A stretch of DNA of 16,473 bases, from contig PLEU01000070.1 in NCBI GenBank assembly GCA_003136515.1, positions 5,050 through 21,522 on the forward strand, written 5' to 3'. Origin of the DNA: Spartobacteria bacterium. Lineage in GTDB: Bacteria > Verrucomicrobiota > Verrucomicrobiae > Chthoniobacterales > UBA6821. Positions 7,731-15,740 of the stretch are shown here, piece by piece (the first letter of the stretch is position 1; each line of letters opens with the position of its first letter). The notes beneath the pieces were generated by a model that did no database searches, was not told the DNA's origin, and worked only from the letters and a program-made list of their open reading frames with translations. A program made the translations under genes and the position numbers.

Positions 7731-8843
7731 TTATACCGAGACACGCATCGGCATCAGCACATAAAGGAATCGCTGGGCCGAGTTAATCTTAATCACACCG
7801 GGGCTCATCTCATCGATAAGTTCCAAGGCAATTGTGTCGTCAGGGAGATTGCGGAGGGGATCTATGAGAAATTCTGGATTAAAAGCGATGGAGAGGTCTC
7901 GACCCTTGTACAAAACGGCAAGCGATTCTTTTGCCTCGCCGACTTCCGGCGTATTGGAGGTGATATCAAGGGTGCTCTTCGAGAAGTTAAGACGAACAGA
8001 GCCGCTTTTGTCGCTGCTTAACAGGGAAACGCGGCGTACCGACTGAAGGAGAGTCTCACGCTCCAAGGAGACGCGCTCTTTGGCCTCACCTGGAATAACC
8101 TGACGGTAATTCGGATAGGTTCCGTCAACGAGTTTCGTGGCAAGCACTGTTGTACCCAGATCGAAGGCCACAAGGTTGTCACCAACCTGCAGGCGAACCT
8201 CCTTGTCATCTCCTAAAAGTCTCTGGAGTTCTGATATCGCCTTGGTCGGCACAATAAAATCACGTTCGTGTCCTGCTGGATATTTGATTTCCCCGAGCTC
8301 GGCATCACACAGAGCCAAACGTCGACCATCCGTGGCAACCAGAGTGAGGCGACCATCTCGAAAGGAAAAAAGTATGCCGTTAAGGACGTATCGGGTTTCG
8401 TCGAGTGATATGGCGTAGGAGGTTTTTCGAAGCCCCTCCTTAAGCTCGGACTGTTTCATGGAGAAGCCGCGCTTTTCATCCAGCGAGGGAAAGGCAGGGT
8501 ATTCATCTTTGGGAAGACCGAAGACCTTGAAAAAACTCGGGCCGCTTCTAATGGAGGTGATATTACGTGCATCCGTCTCTAGGGAAATTTCCTCAGCAGG
8601 AAGCTCCCTAATGATAGAAAGAAGGCGCCGAGCCGGCAAGGTGGTCGCTCCGGTTTTTTCTACAGCAGCCACAGTCTCGGTGCGCACACTGACCTCCAGA
8701 TCTGTGGCAGTGAGCTGAAGTCCTGCCTCTGTTGTCTCAAGGAGGACATTAGAGAGCACTGGGAGAGTCACCCTGTTCGAGACAATGTTCTGAATGCGCA
8801 GGAGACCGTCGAGGAGAGCCTGTTTGGTGACGGTTAATTTCAT
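7731..8843 (-). CDS. dnaN: DNA polymerase III beta subunit (sliding clamp)
   Basis: This is the ring-shaped processivity clamp that tethers DNA polymerase III and many repair proteins to DNA. The 370 residues match the family length and three-domain layout. The N-terminus is MKLTVTKQALLDGLLRIQNIV, in two parts with SNRVTLPVLSNVLLE after it. Other signatures are LTATDLEVSV, the domain 1-2 boundary PKDEYPAFPSL, YVLNGILF with LTLVATDGRRLAL in domain 2, LVDGTYPNYRQVIP and the C-terminus YVLMPMRV, part of the clamp-binding pocket. ATG at 8843 is the natural start; the bases ahead of it (CATAT) carry no Shine-Dalgarno sequence. It follows dnaA on the same strand after 110 bases, the classic dnaA-dnaN order, with a promoter candidate in that gap. 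The MutY and replication proteins of the window would be expected clients. Confidence 0.97.
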   Translation of the reverse strand: MKLTVTKQALLDGLLRIQNIVSNRVTLPVLSNVLLETTEAGLQLTATDLEVSVRTETVAAVEKTGATTLPARRLLSIIRELPAEEISLETDARNITSIRSGPSFFKVFGLPKDEYPAFPSLDEKRGFSMKQSELKEGLRKTSYAISLDETRYVLNGILFSFRDGRLTLVATDGRRLALCDAELGEIKYPAGHERDFIVPTKAISELQRLLGDDKEVRLQVGDNLVAFDLGTTVLATKLVDGTYPNYRQVIPGEAKERVSLERETLLQSVRRVSLLSSDKSGSVRLNFSKSTLDITSNTPEVGEAKESLAVLYKGRDLSIAFNPEFLIDPLRNLPDDTIALELIDEMSPGVIKINSAQRFLYVLMPMRVSV

Positions 8844-8881
8844 ATATGGAAATGGATTGACTGAGCGGAAAATGAGTCTTC

Positions 8882-8911
8882 TGGATAGTTTCTAGAGGGG
8901 CGCCCTGTCAA
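8882..8911 (-). promoter_or_regulatory. Candidate dnaN promoter
   Basis: On the minus strand a perfect TTGACA -35 hexamer (8911-8906) stands 18 bases ahead of TATCCA (8887-8882), a weak -10 with three consensus bases. The start of transcription would fall near 8875, about 30 bases before the dnaN ATG. The weak -10 and long spacer suggest modest strength or dependence on an activator. It would let dnaN be expressed apart from dnaA. Confidence 0.45.
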
Positions 8912-8915
8912 AGCG

Positions 8916-8929
8916 ATTCTCCAGAGAAT
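8916..8929. repeat. Short palindrome ATTCTC-CA-GAGAAT next to the dnaN -35
   Basis: A perfect inverted repeat of six-base arms around CA lies four bases upstream of the TTGACA hexamer in the dnaA-dnaN gap. The two-base centre makes an RNA hairpin unlikely, so a dimeric protein site is the more natural reading. It does not resemble a DnaA box. Confidence 0.4.
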
Positions 8930-8953
8930 TCCATTGAATTAGTGAAAGAACCA

Positions 8954-10348
8954 CTACCGCTGGAGTTGTTGGTCAAGTAGACGCACCAGATGTCGCGCCT
9001 TCGGATCCTCCTCCATCCTCTTTCTCACGAGCTTGCAGGCGTGGATAACTGTGCCGTGATCCTTGCCTCCAAAGGCATCACCGATCTCGATCAAAGTGGA
9101 GGGTGTGAGTTCGCGGGAGAGATACATTGCCACCTGTCGTGGATAGGCGATGCTTGCTTGGCGCCTTTTGCTTGTCATGTCGGCCAACCGGATGTCGAAA
9201 TGCTCGGCGACTCTCTTTTGAATCTGATCGATGGTGACGGCTTTTCGAGCCTGTTCTTGGAGAACGTCCCTTAGCAGGTGCTCCAGAGCCTCTAGGGTGA
9301 GAGGTTGGCCACTTAGAGATTTATAAGCGGCAACCCTCATCAGTGCCCCTTCAAGGCGCCGAATATCGGTACGCACTTTGTCAGCAAGAAACTCCATGAC
9401 CCAATGCTCAATCTCAATATGCATCCGAGAGGCTTTTCCCTGAAGGATAGCGATTCGCGTCTCCATATCAGGCGGCTGAATCTCTGCGGTCATCCCCCAT
9501 TCGAAGCGAGATACGAGTCTCTGTTCGAGGTTTGCGATTTCACTCGCCGGCCGGTCGCTAGAAAGGATGATCTGCTTATGGCCGTCATGCAGGGCTCCGA
9601 ACGTATGGAAAAACTCTTCCTGCGAACGCTCCTTACCGGCAAAGAACTGGATATCATCAATCATCAGGATGTCGGCTTGACGATAGCGTTTGCGGAAACC
9701 CACCAAGGCGTTGTTTTGAATCGCATCAATGAACTCGTTTGTGAACTGTTCACTTCGAAGATAAACGACCCGAGCGCCTTTCTTGGTTGAGAGAATCTGA
9801 TGACCTATTGCCTGCAGAAGGTGAGTCTTTCCTAGGCCGCTTCCGCCATAGATGAAAAGCGGGTTGTAAGTGCGCGCAGGCGCGCTGGCGACGGCTTGGG
9901 AGGCTGCGTGGGCGAACTGGTTATTGGCGCCAACAATGAAGCTCTCAAATGTGTAAGAAGCGTTCATCCCAGCCGGTGTCATGCTAGGGGATGGACTTTT
10001 GGCAAGTTTATGTGGAATCACGCCACTATTATCGCCTGATTCCAAATGGTCGCGCTCCCCGGTGGTATCGCCCGAACAATCGAGCAGGAGAGTCAGTGGC
10101 GCGCCACAGACTTCCTCAATCGCGGAGTGGAGCAGACTCGAATAATTGCTTTCAATGAAGAACTGATGGATCGGATTTGGGACACAGAGCGTCACTGACT
10201 CTCCGGTGATTGCAGTTACTGAAACCCCGTTAAACCAGCGTTCGAAGCTGTCACTGCTGACCCTACTGCGAATGACTTTAGCGAGATGTTGCCAAAGAAT
10301 GGTGATAGCTTCCCTATTCTTGAAGAGTTCACCGGTATCTACTGTCAT
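8954..10348 (-). CDS. dnaA: Chromosomal replication initiator protein DnaA
   Basis: DnaA is the AAA+ ATPase that binds DnaA boxes and melts the origin. From ATG 10348 it has 464 residues. Domain I (about 1-90) carries WQHLAKVIRSRVSSDSFERWF, in two parts, the helicase-loading interface. A polar linker follows (about 91-130). Domain III has YTFESFIVGANNQFAHAA, Walker A GGSGLGKTH (168-176), Walker B ILMIDD (227-232), sensor 1 ILSSDRP, the arginine-rich box RLVSRFEWG (277-285) and sensor 2 RRLEGAL (330-336). Domain IV ends with KRRQASIAYPRQVAMYLSRE and the box-reading GGKDHGTVIHACK (428-440). The frame continues to TTG 10441, but ATG 10348 has AGGAG five bases upstream, a rare clear Shine-Dalgarno sequence in this window, and the 31 extra residues are not family-like. 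dnaN follows after 110 bases. Confidence 0.97.
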   Translation of the reverse strand: MTVDTGELFKNREAITILWQHLAKVIRSRVSSDSFERWFNGVSVTAITGESVTLCVPNPIHQFFIESNYSSLLHSAIEEVCGAPLTLLLDCSGDTTGERDHLESGDNSGVIPHKLAKSPSPSMTPAGMNASYTFESFIVGANNQFAHAASQAVASAPARTYNPLFIYGGSGLGKTHLLQAIGHQILSTKKGARVVYLRSEQFTNEFIDAIQNNALVGFRKRYRQADILMIDDIQFFAGKERSQEEFFHTFGALHDGHKQIILSSDRPASEIANLEQRLVSRFEWGMTAEIQPPDMETRIAILQGKASRMHIEIEHWVMEFLADKVRTDIRRLEGALMRVAAYKSLSGQPLTLEALEHLLRDVLQEQARKAVTIDQIQKRVAEHFDIRLADMTSKRRQASIAYPRQVAMYLSRELTPSTLIEIGDAFGGKDHGTVIHACKLVRKRMEEDPKARHLVRLLDQQLQR

Positions 10349-10353
10349 GATGT

Positions 10354-10358
10354 CTCCT
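10354..10358 (-). promoter_or_regulatory. Shine-Dalgarno sequence deciding the dnaA start
   Basis: The minus strand reads AGGAG (10358-10354), then five bases, then ATG at 10348. Most other genes in the window lack such a site, so this favours ATG 10348 over TTG 10441 and turns the upstream 93 bases into leader rather than coding sequence. Confidence 0.7.
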
Positions 10359-10441
10359 GTCGGGGAATTTTCCTCCTGAACTTTAGAGGGTGGCTTCAAG
10401 ACAGCGTCAGTCTTGGGTAAGATTCTAATGGAAGCGTTCAA

Positions 10442-10469
10442 GTGTTAAGGGATGCGTTCTGAATGCCAA
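10442..10469 (-). promoter_or_regulatory. Candidate dnaA promoter
   Basis: On the minus strand TTGGCA (10469-10464), five of six matches to the -35 consensus, is followed after 16 bases by TAACAC (10447-10442), a poor -10 with three matches. An A/T run (AAAAAATTTTT) lies just upstream and could act as an UP-like element. The leader to ATG 10348 would be about 85 bases. No DnaA box with a good match is seen near it. The case is weak. Confidence 0.3.
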
Positions 10470-10492
10470 AAATTTTTTGAGGGGAGATGGAG

Positions 10493-10521
10493 AATAAAAA
10501 CTCAGGGATCATTGCCTCAAG
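10493..10521 (-). terminator. Weak candidate terminator after the sodium:solute symporter gene
   Basis: On the minus strand CTTGAGG and CCTGAG can pair imperfectly (one G-U pair, one bulge) around a loop of about eight bases, followed immediately by TTTTTATT. It lies 25 bases after the symporter stop and ahead of the dnaA promoter candidate, which is where a terminator would be useful. The stem is short, so the call is tentative. Confidence 0.3.
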
Positions 10522-10545
10522 CAGAAACCTACATTTCCTAGGTCT

Positions 10546-12183
10546 TTATTTTTTTGATTCCTTCGAAAACTCTTGACCATGCGGCGATGGGTGACCGAAA
10601 GCCTTTCCAGATATCGAAAAAATCAGGGACAAGAGCACGGTCGTCATGGAACCGATGAAGACATACCAGGGCCATGCTATCTCGGGCCACCAAGGAGGCA
10701 TCCATTTGCCAAAGTCTATTAGACCTGGCAGTTGAACCTTTCCCATGAACATCACGGCGAGAATGCCTCCAGCCATTGCCACCACATTGAGTTTGTCAGA
10801 GCCGAATTTAATCGTGAGCATGCCCATCAGGAAAATACCAAGGAGAGATCCATAGGTATATCCGAGGATGCCAATAGCAATCGGGATGATGGTAAGACGC
10901 GGATCATGAAGCACGGAATAGGCGGCCAAAGTCCCAACAATCACCATGAGGAATCCAAAGACCAGCGTGGCGGTACGTGCGGCGTGAACCGACGCGCGGT
11001 CATCGGCTCTAGGATTGATATAGGGAAGATAGAAGTCTGAAGTGAAGCTTGTAGCAAGGGCATTGAGAGCTGCTGAGGTCGATCCCATCATCGTTGCGAA
11101 AATACCCGCGATGATCAGGCCCCGGAGTCCGACGGGAAGATTTCCGACGATGAAATCGGCGAAAATCTCATTATCGGGTATGTTTGGAACTCCACCGCCT
11201 GAGCCTTTGTAATAGAGGAAGAGCAGGATGCCGACCGAGAGAAAGGCCAGGGCAATTGGGATGTCCATGAAACCGCTCAAGATTAGCGAAAGTTTCGATT
11301 TTGCGGAGTTAGGAGCAGTGAGGAGTCGCTGCACCATATCCTGATCGGTACCATGAGTAGCCATGGTGAAAAAGGTGGAGCCGATTACAGCAGCAAAAAT
11401 AGTGTAAGGTTCGGTGAGCATCCCACTCAGGGCCTTGCCAAAAGGAAGGGAGGAATCCCATCCTATCTGAATCCATTGAATATGATTCCATCCTCCCATG
11501 GCTTGGGTTACGGCATGGAGCCCACCGAGGTGTTGTAACAGAAACCAGAGGACAAACCCCACTGAGCCGAGCATCAGGCTGGCCTGAATCAGATCGGTCC
11601 AAACGACTGCCTTAATGCCTCCAGCCATGGTGTAGACAGTGGTGACAAGTGTAACAAAAAGGATTCCCCAGAAGTATGTTCCGAGAGTAACCGGGATATC
11701 GGGCAGCAGGTGACGTTGAAGCACGACGAGAATGACTCCACCGAGATATAGCCGCACACCGATTCCCAGCACCCGGGTGAATAGAAAGATGCCGCTTGCC
11801 GCATTTTTCGTCCAAGGACCAAAGCGGACCATCAGGAATTCATAAATACTTTCGACCCCGTACTTGTAATAGGGTCCGATGAAGGTGAAGGCGATTACCA
11901 CTCGAGCAATGACGGTTCCAATGGATAGTTGCGCGTAGAAATAAGCATGGGTCTTGAACCCTTCTGCCGGAGTTCCGAGAAAAGTCGCGGCACTGGTTTC
12001 TGCGGCCACGATGGAAGCGAGCACTGCCCACCAAGGAATAGAGCGCCCGCCAAGAGCAAATTCCTCAAGGGTTGTATTCTTGCGTGCCGCCCTCAAGCCG
12101 ATGGTCACGATTATCCCGAAGTAGAGAAGGATGACGATCCCATCAATCCAGAAACTAGGATGCAAGCCAGTGGCCAAAATCAT
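10546..12183 (-). CDS. Sodium:solute symporter family (SSS/SLC5) transporter
   Basis: This is an inner-membrane transporter that couples Na+ entry to uptake of a small organic solute. From ATG 12183 it has 545 residues and about 13 hydrophobic segments, normal for the family. The SSS signature region reads NTTLEEFALGGRSIPWW followed by ASIVAAETSAATFLGTPAEGF. The later GSTSAALNALATSFTSDFY corresponds to the helix contributing serines to the conserved Na2 site. Other typical pieces are YEFLMVRFGPW, AVVWTDLIQASLMLGSVG and ATHGTDQDMVQRLLTA. The substrate (sugar, amino acid, carboxylate or sialic acid) cannot be predicted from these motifs. The frame could begin at TTG 12201; ATG 12183 is preferred. 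The gene starts 36 bases after the argA stop, so it is probably co-transcribed with argA. The C-terminus ends in a lysine-rich tail. Confidence 0.9.
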   Translation of the reverse strand: MILATGLHPSFWIDGIVILLYFGIIVTIGLRAARKNTTLEEFALGGRSIPWWAVLASIVAAETSAATFLGTPAEGFKTHAYFYAQLSIGTVIARVVIAFTFIGPYYKYGVESIYEFLMVRFGPWTKNAASGIFLFTRVLGIGVRLYLGGVILVVLQRHLLPDIPVTLGTYFWGILFVTLVTTVYTMAGGIKAVVWTDLIQASLMLGSVGFVLWFLLQHLGGLHAVTQAMGGWNHIQWIQIGWDSSLPFGKALSGMLTEPYTIFAAVIGSTFFTMATHGTDQDMVQRLLTAPNSAKSKLSLILSGFMDIPIALAFLSVGILLFLYYKGSGGGVPNIPDNEIFADFIVGNLPVGLRGLIIAGIFATMMGSTSAALNALATSFTSDFYLPYINPRADDRASVHAARTATLVFGFLMVIVGTLAAYSVLHDPRLTIIPIAIGILGYTYGSLLGIFLMGMLTIKFGSDKLNVVAMAGGILAVMFMGKVQLPGLIDFGKWMPPWWPEIAWPWYVFIGSMTTVLLSLIFSISGKAFGHPSPHGQEFSKESKK

Positions 12184-12219
12184 TATTATCGAGAATACCA
12201 ATCGGTTGCCGAACAGTGA

Positions 12220-13560
12220 TCAGGAATTCCGGGAGCGTAGATCCTTGATCAGAATCTTGGAATTTCTGCGACTTCCTTCATAACGGCTACGCCGTTCCTC
12301 CGGAAGAATTTGCGAATCCGTTTCGATGTAGCCTCCCTTTTGCTGGAGGTAATTCACGGCACGAGTGGAGAGGGCATAGATTTTTGAAACCCCCTTTTCA
12401 CGGGCAAGATTTTCTGCAAAGGCCATTAACTTGCGGCCAAATCCTTTGTTTTCATGACTTCGGCTCACATAGAGGCAGGCCATCTCTGCAAGGGAGTACT
12501 CACGATCCACATGGAGGGCCACGCAGGCAATGGGTGCCCGATCTACCTCAAGTATCCAGTAATCCTCGATCCGTTCCATGATATCGGCGCGTGTACGTCG
12601 TGCGATCTCTTCATCCTCCACAGATTGACGAATCAGCGTCATAATTGAACGGACATCCTTTTTGTAGATGCGGCGAATCTGCTGATACTCATTCGAATAG
12701 ATCATTGTTCCCGAGCCATCGTGGCTGAATATTTCGGTGAGCAATGCCTCATTGATTCTGCCATCAAGCAGGTGGGCTCGGGGTACGCCACCCCGACAGG
12801 CTCTGGCAGCGCATTCGATCTTTGAAATAAGTCCCGAGGCCCCGTTTGAGATGCGGAGTTTTTTCATCAAATCCTCAGCTTCATCAATGGAAAGCTGACG
12901 TGGGAGGGGACTGGTGCCGCCCACCACGTCGTCGGCTCCCAGAAAAATAATTTTGGCTGCATGAAGTGCCTCAGCCACCTCAAGGGCAATGCCGTCAGAG
13001 TTGACACGGTACGTTCTTCCCTCGCCATCAAAACCGAGGGGTGGAATAACTGGGATGATTCCCTCCTTCAGGAGCAGCTCCAATGCATGATTGTCAACCC
13101 TCTCCACGCGTCCCGTGAAGAGTTGATCCATGCCGCCAAGTATTCCAGCGGGGTGCGCGATGATAGCGTTGGCATAGGCTGCCCTCAGGTCGACGGCCGA
13201 AAGCCCCTCCATGAGCCGGTTGGTAAGTCGAATGCCCGCATCAATTGCAAGTTCCAACGTAGACTCATCTGTGATTCCAGTGCCATCGCTATTTGTTGTA
13301 TTAATGCCGCGCTTGGCGGCGAGTTCTTCAATTTGATGGCTCGCTCCATGGACCAAAACCACTCGCACGCTCAGGGAGCGAAGCACTGCTATATCCAAGA
13401 GAATATTGGGAAAGTTTTCAGAGGCGGCCACAATGCCATCAATGGCAATCACGAAAATGCGCTCCCTGAATCGGGGGACGTATTGAAGTATTTCTCTGAG
13501 ATCGGAGACGTTCACGGAATATGGAATGTTGTGGTCAGCACTCCCTAGGGCGCAATCCAA
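12220..13560 (-). CDS. argA: Amino-acid N-acetyltransferase (N-acetylglutamate synthase, kinase-GNAT fusion)
   Basis: The enzyme makes N-acetylglutamate from acetyl-CoA and glutamate, the first step of arginine synthesis. The 446 residues hold an amino-acid-kinase-fold domain (about 30-290), which in the family binds arginine for feedback control, and a GNAT acetyltransferase domain (about 300-440). The kinase-like part shows RVVLVHGASHQIEELAAKRG, ISNGASGLISKIECAARAC (in parts) and RVNSDGIALEVAEAL. The GNAT part has the acetyl-CoA loop SRSHENKGFGRKLM and YALSTRAVNYLQQKGGY. This is the E. coli ArgA layout. In the first loop the usual GG is DG (FVIAIDGI). The longest start is TTG 13560; GTG 13515 (VNVSDLREILQYVPRF) also fits the family N-terminus. 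It follows the hydrolase-fold gene by 18 bases and precedes the symporter gene. Confidence 0.93.
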   Translation of the reverse strand: MDCALGSADHNIPYSVNVSDLREILQYVPRFRERIFVIAIDGIVAASENFPNILLDIAVLRSLSVRVVLVHGASHQIEELAAKRGINTTNSDGTGITDESTLELAIDAGIRLTNRLMEGLSAVDLRAAYANAIIAHPAGILGGMDQLFTGRVERVDNHALELLLKEGIIPVIPPLGFDGEGRTYRVNSDGIALEVAEALHAAKIIFLGADDVVGGTSPLPRQLSIDEAEDLMKKLRISNGASGLISKIECAARACRGGVPRAHLLDGRINEALLTEIFSHDGSGTMIYSNEYQQIRRIYKKDVRSIMTLIRQSVEDEEIARRTRADIMERIEDYWILEVDRAPIACVALHVDREYSLAEMACLYVSRSHENKGFGRKLMAFAENLAREKGVSKIYALSTRAVNYLQQKGGYIETDSQILPEERRSRYEGSRRNSKILIKDLRSRNS

Positions 13561-13578
13561 ATTACCTGTAGACTCAAA

Positions 13579-14586
13579 TTATGATGCTTCGGGAAGTTCA
13601 GGGGAGAATTCCCGCTCAATGACAGCGGCCACCACATCGGATTCCGCCAGTGGAGCCAATGCCCCCTGTGCAGCAACCTCGACGATGGAAAAACGGCTGA
13701 CAAGAGGGCGTAAGTCGCTGATCGCCGCCGAAGAGTCCTTATCGGAACCGATTGCAAGGAGCATGGATACAGGGGACGAGAGGCTCTTTAACCCTGTGCG
13801 TAGTCCCCGCCAGTAGGACTTGGAGGATTGAGCCAGAAAGGCATGTTCGGCCCCGTACTGCTGTGCTGTCGAGGTGATGACGGAAAGAGATTCTTCAATT
13901 CCAGCGCCTTCTGAGGGGAAACCTGAGCGTAATAGCCAGGAACGGATGAAAGTTTCTGTCGAGAGCTGATAGCGATAGACGAGGCGGGCCATTCGGGGAA
14001 ACCACTCAAGGCGGTGCCAGCCGCGGGAAGGATTGGCTTTACCGAGTGCGACATCAGGCATCCAGAGGATGACGCGCGCGGTTCGGTCAGGATGGCGTGA
14101 AGCAAAGAGAAGCGCGATGTTTGCACTCAACCCCGAGGCGACGATCACGACGGGCCCGTGTGCCGAGGTGACATCGAGAAATTCAGCCAATGAACGCACT
14201 TGTTCTTCTGCACTCAGTGCTGGGTTGGGCCGCTGTGACTCCCCAAAACCGATCATGTCAGGAACGAGGACGCGCCAGGCATTCACAAAACGTGGGTAGA
14301 TCTTAGACCATTCAAAGGAAGACGCTCCCGGAAAAACTCCGTGGAGAAAAAGGATTGGGGGTCCGGGATTCTGGGAATCGGCAGTATGGTAAACGATTTC
14401 ACCAACCGATGTCTCTGCAATACGGGTCGCAAATACGGCCGGAGAGATTGCATCAGGAATGATTCCCCGGAGAGTGTTGCGCCACCCATAGCGGAGGGCA
14501 AGAGCCACAGCTCCGAGCAGGCCTGCCCCGAGGCCAACGCCCAAGGCCTTGCGTTTATTTGGTGTAGGGGAGAATTCCGCGCTCAT
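13579..14586 (-). CDS. Membrane-anchored alpha/beta-hydrolase-fold protein, probable pseudoenzyme
   Basis: From ATG 14586 the protein has 335 residues. A hydrophobic stretch at about 14-32 (ALGVGLGAGLLGAVALAL) looks like an uncleaved anchor or signal. The fold landmarks follow in order: FLHG with the oxyanion-type HG (82-83), VLVPDMIGFGES (106-117), the nucleophile-elbow region VVIVASGLSANIALL (146-160) and IGSDKD (279-284). Aligned on the downstream FASRHPDR, the nucleophile serine position is G152. The usual GH before the last helix reads GAL at 308-310, so the histidine is gone too. Only an aspartate (D282 or D284) remains. S154 sits in a GLSAN context and could be an offset nucleophile, but a histidine is still lacking. 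TTG 14616 is a possible longer start. It sits between purM and argA on the same strand. No substrate is proposed. Confidence 0.8.
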   Translation of the reverse strand: MSAEFSPTPNKRKALGVGLGAGLLGAVALALRYGWRNTLRGIIPDAISPAVFATRIAETSVGEIVYHTADSQNPGPPILFLHGVFPGASSFEWSKIYPRFVNAWRVLVPDMIGFGESQRPNPALSAEEQVRSLAEFLDVTSAHGPVVIVASGLSANIALLFASRHPDRTARVILWMPDVALGKANPSRGWHRLEWFPRMARLVYRYQLSTETFIRSWLLRSGFPSEGAGIEESLSVITSTAQQYGAEHAFLAQSSKSYWRGLRTGLKSLSSPVSMLLAIGSDKDSSAAISDLRPLVSRFSIVEVAAQGALAPLAESDVVAAVIEREFSPELPEAS

Positions 14587-14616
14587 GGGGTTGGGGAAAT
14601 CTCGCTGGCCAAACAA

Positions 14617-15705
14617 CTATTTACCAAGCTCTGGCAAGAATCGGACGATTCCACTCCCTTCGGTGACCTTGCCGATTACACGCCCACCAAGAGTTTTTGC
14701 AATCGCTTCCCCTTTCTTTCCCGTGACTACCAGAACCATGCCGATGCCCATATTAAAAACCTGATACATTTCCAATGGGTTGACGTCTCCTCCACGTCCG
14801 ATGATTCCATAGATTGCCGGAACCTTCCAAGAGAGGGGATTGATAACAGCATCGCATCCCCCAATAAGGATTCGTGGGATGTTGTCAATCAAACCTCCTC
14901 CCGTGATATGAGCGGCTGCCCGAAGTGGCCGATCCTTCATGGTGTGAAGTTTTTCAAATGCAGGCAGATAGCTGCGGTGGACTTTCATCAACTCTGCACC
15001 CAGTGTGGAACCAAGTCCTGCAGGCCGGTCTGTGAGCTTCAAATCGAGAAGTTCGAATAGTACCTTTCGGGCGAGGGAATATCCGTTGGTGTGGAGGCCA
15101 TTGGAGGGGAGACCAACAAGTGAGTCGCCGGGCTTCACGCGGCTACCATCCAAGAGGTTTTTACGATCGACGATTCCGGTGATCGATCCTGCCAGATCGT
15201 ATTCCCCCTCACTGTAGAGTCCGGGCATTTGTGCAGTCTCTCCGCCGATGAGAGAACATCCGGCGGCTTTGCAAGCGCGTGAGAGGCCGGTTATGATCTG
15301 TTTGAGAACATCTGGATCAAGCTTTGCAGCCGCTATGTAGTCCAGAAAGAACAGGGGGCTAGCTCCTGTCACGGCAATGTCATTAACGCAGTGGTTGACC
15401 AGATCTGCTCCGATAGTGTCGTGCCGACGGGTGGCAAAAGCGATCTTAAGCTTTGTCCCAACTCCATCAACACTTGAAACTAGAACGGGATCCTTGATGC
15501 CGCGTTTTTTAAAATCAGGTCGAAAAAGGCCACCAAAACCACCTATTCCACCAAGGACTTCGGCACCGTGGGTGTGACGCACCAAAGCTCCGATACCCGA
15601 TTTGACACGATTACCGAGAGCGATATCTACCCCCGCCCTAGCATAAGAACTTCTTTTGGACTCCAAAGAGTTGCTGGCAGTGGTTTTTTTATTGGAGATC
15701 TTCAT
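14617..15705 (-). CDS. purM: Phosphoribosylformylglycinamidine cyclo-ligase (AIR synthetase)
   Basis: PurM closes the imidazole ring, converting FGAM and ATP to aminoimidazole ribotide, step five of purine synthesis in the cytosol. From ATG 15705 the protein has 362 residues, slightly longer than the usual 345 or so because of a basic N-terminal extension of about 20 residues. Family motifs are SYARAGVDIALGNRV (21-35), GGFGGLF, VSSVDGVGTKLKIAF in the ATP-binding region, GADLVNHCVNDI, LIGGETAQMPGLYSEGEYDL (in parts), SNGLHTNGYSL, ITGGGLIDNIPR and MYQVFNMGIGMVLVV. The codon just upstream (TTG 15708) extends the frame by one residue and is less likely. No Shine-Dalgarno sequence is visible. The gene follows purF after 35 bases, so purF-purM is probably one transcript, continuing into the hydrolase-fold gene. 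Confidence 0.97.
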   Translation of the reverse strand: MKISNKKTTASNSLESKRSSYARAGVDIALGNRVKSGIGALVRHTHGAEVLGGIGGFGGLFRPDFKKRGIKDPVLVSSVDGVGTKLKIAFATRRHDTIGADLVNHCVNDIAVTGASPLFFLDYIAAAKLDPDVLKQIITGLSRACKAAGCSLIGGETAQMPGLYSEGEYDLAGSITGIVDRKNLLDGSRVKPGDSLVGLPSNGLHTNGYSLARKVLFELLDLKLTDRPAGLGSTLGAELMKVHRSYLPAFEKLHTMKDRPLRAAAHITGGGLIDNIPRILIGGCDAVINPLSWKVPAIYGIIGRGGDVNPLEMYQVFNMGIGMVLVVTGKKGEAIAKTLGGRVIGKVTEGSGIVRFLPELGK

Positions 15706-15740
15706 CAAAAATCTGGTCTGAATCAGTGGAAATGGGGAGG

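Noticed and set aside
8896..8906. AGGG-GCG-CCCT hairpin in the dnaA-dnaN gap as a terminator
   Set aside because: The stem is only four base pairs with a three-base loop and no T run follows on either strand; it is also the spacer of the promoter candidate.
8844..8953. Replication origin in the dnaA-dnaN gap
   Set aside because: The 110-base gap has no recognisable DnaA boxes or long A/T-rich unwinding element, so there is no support for an origin here.
9040..9049. CGTGGATAA, an eight-of-nine match to a DnaA box on the opposite strand
   Set aside because: It falls on the codons for VIHACK, the conserved domain IV motif of DnaA itself, so the sequence is fixed by the protein. No cluster of boxes surrounds it.
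9404..9790. Plus-strand frame of 128 residues within dnaA
   Set aside because: It lies antisense to the dnaA ATPase domain and is a by-product of codon bias.
10442..10545. Replication origin upstream of dnaA
   Set aside because: The gap is short, and the best DnaA-box-like site (TTATTCTCC on the minus strand) matches at only seven of nine positions and stands alone.
12961..13548. Plus-strand frame of 195 residues within argA
   Set aside because: It is antisense to a confidently identified argA, has no recognisable motifs and no initiation signal of note.
14341..15060. Plus-strand frame of 239 residues over purM and the hydrolase-fold gene
   Set aside because: It spans two well-supported genes on the other strand, including the intergenic join, and has no family-like motif.
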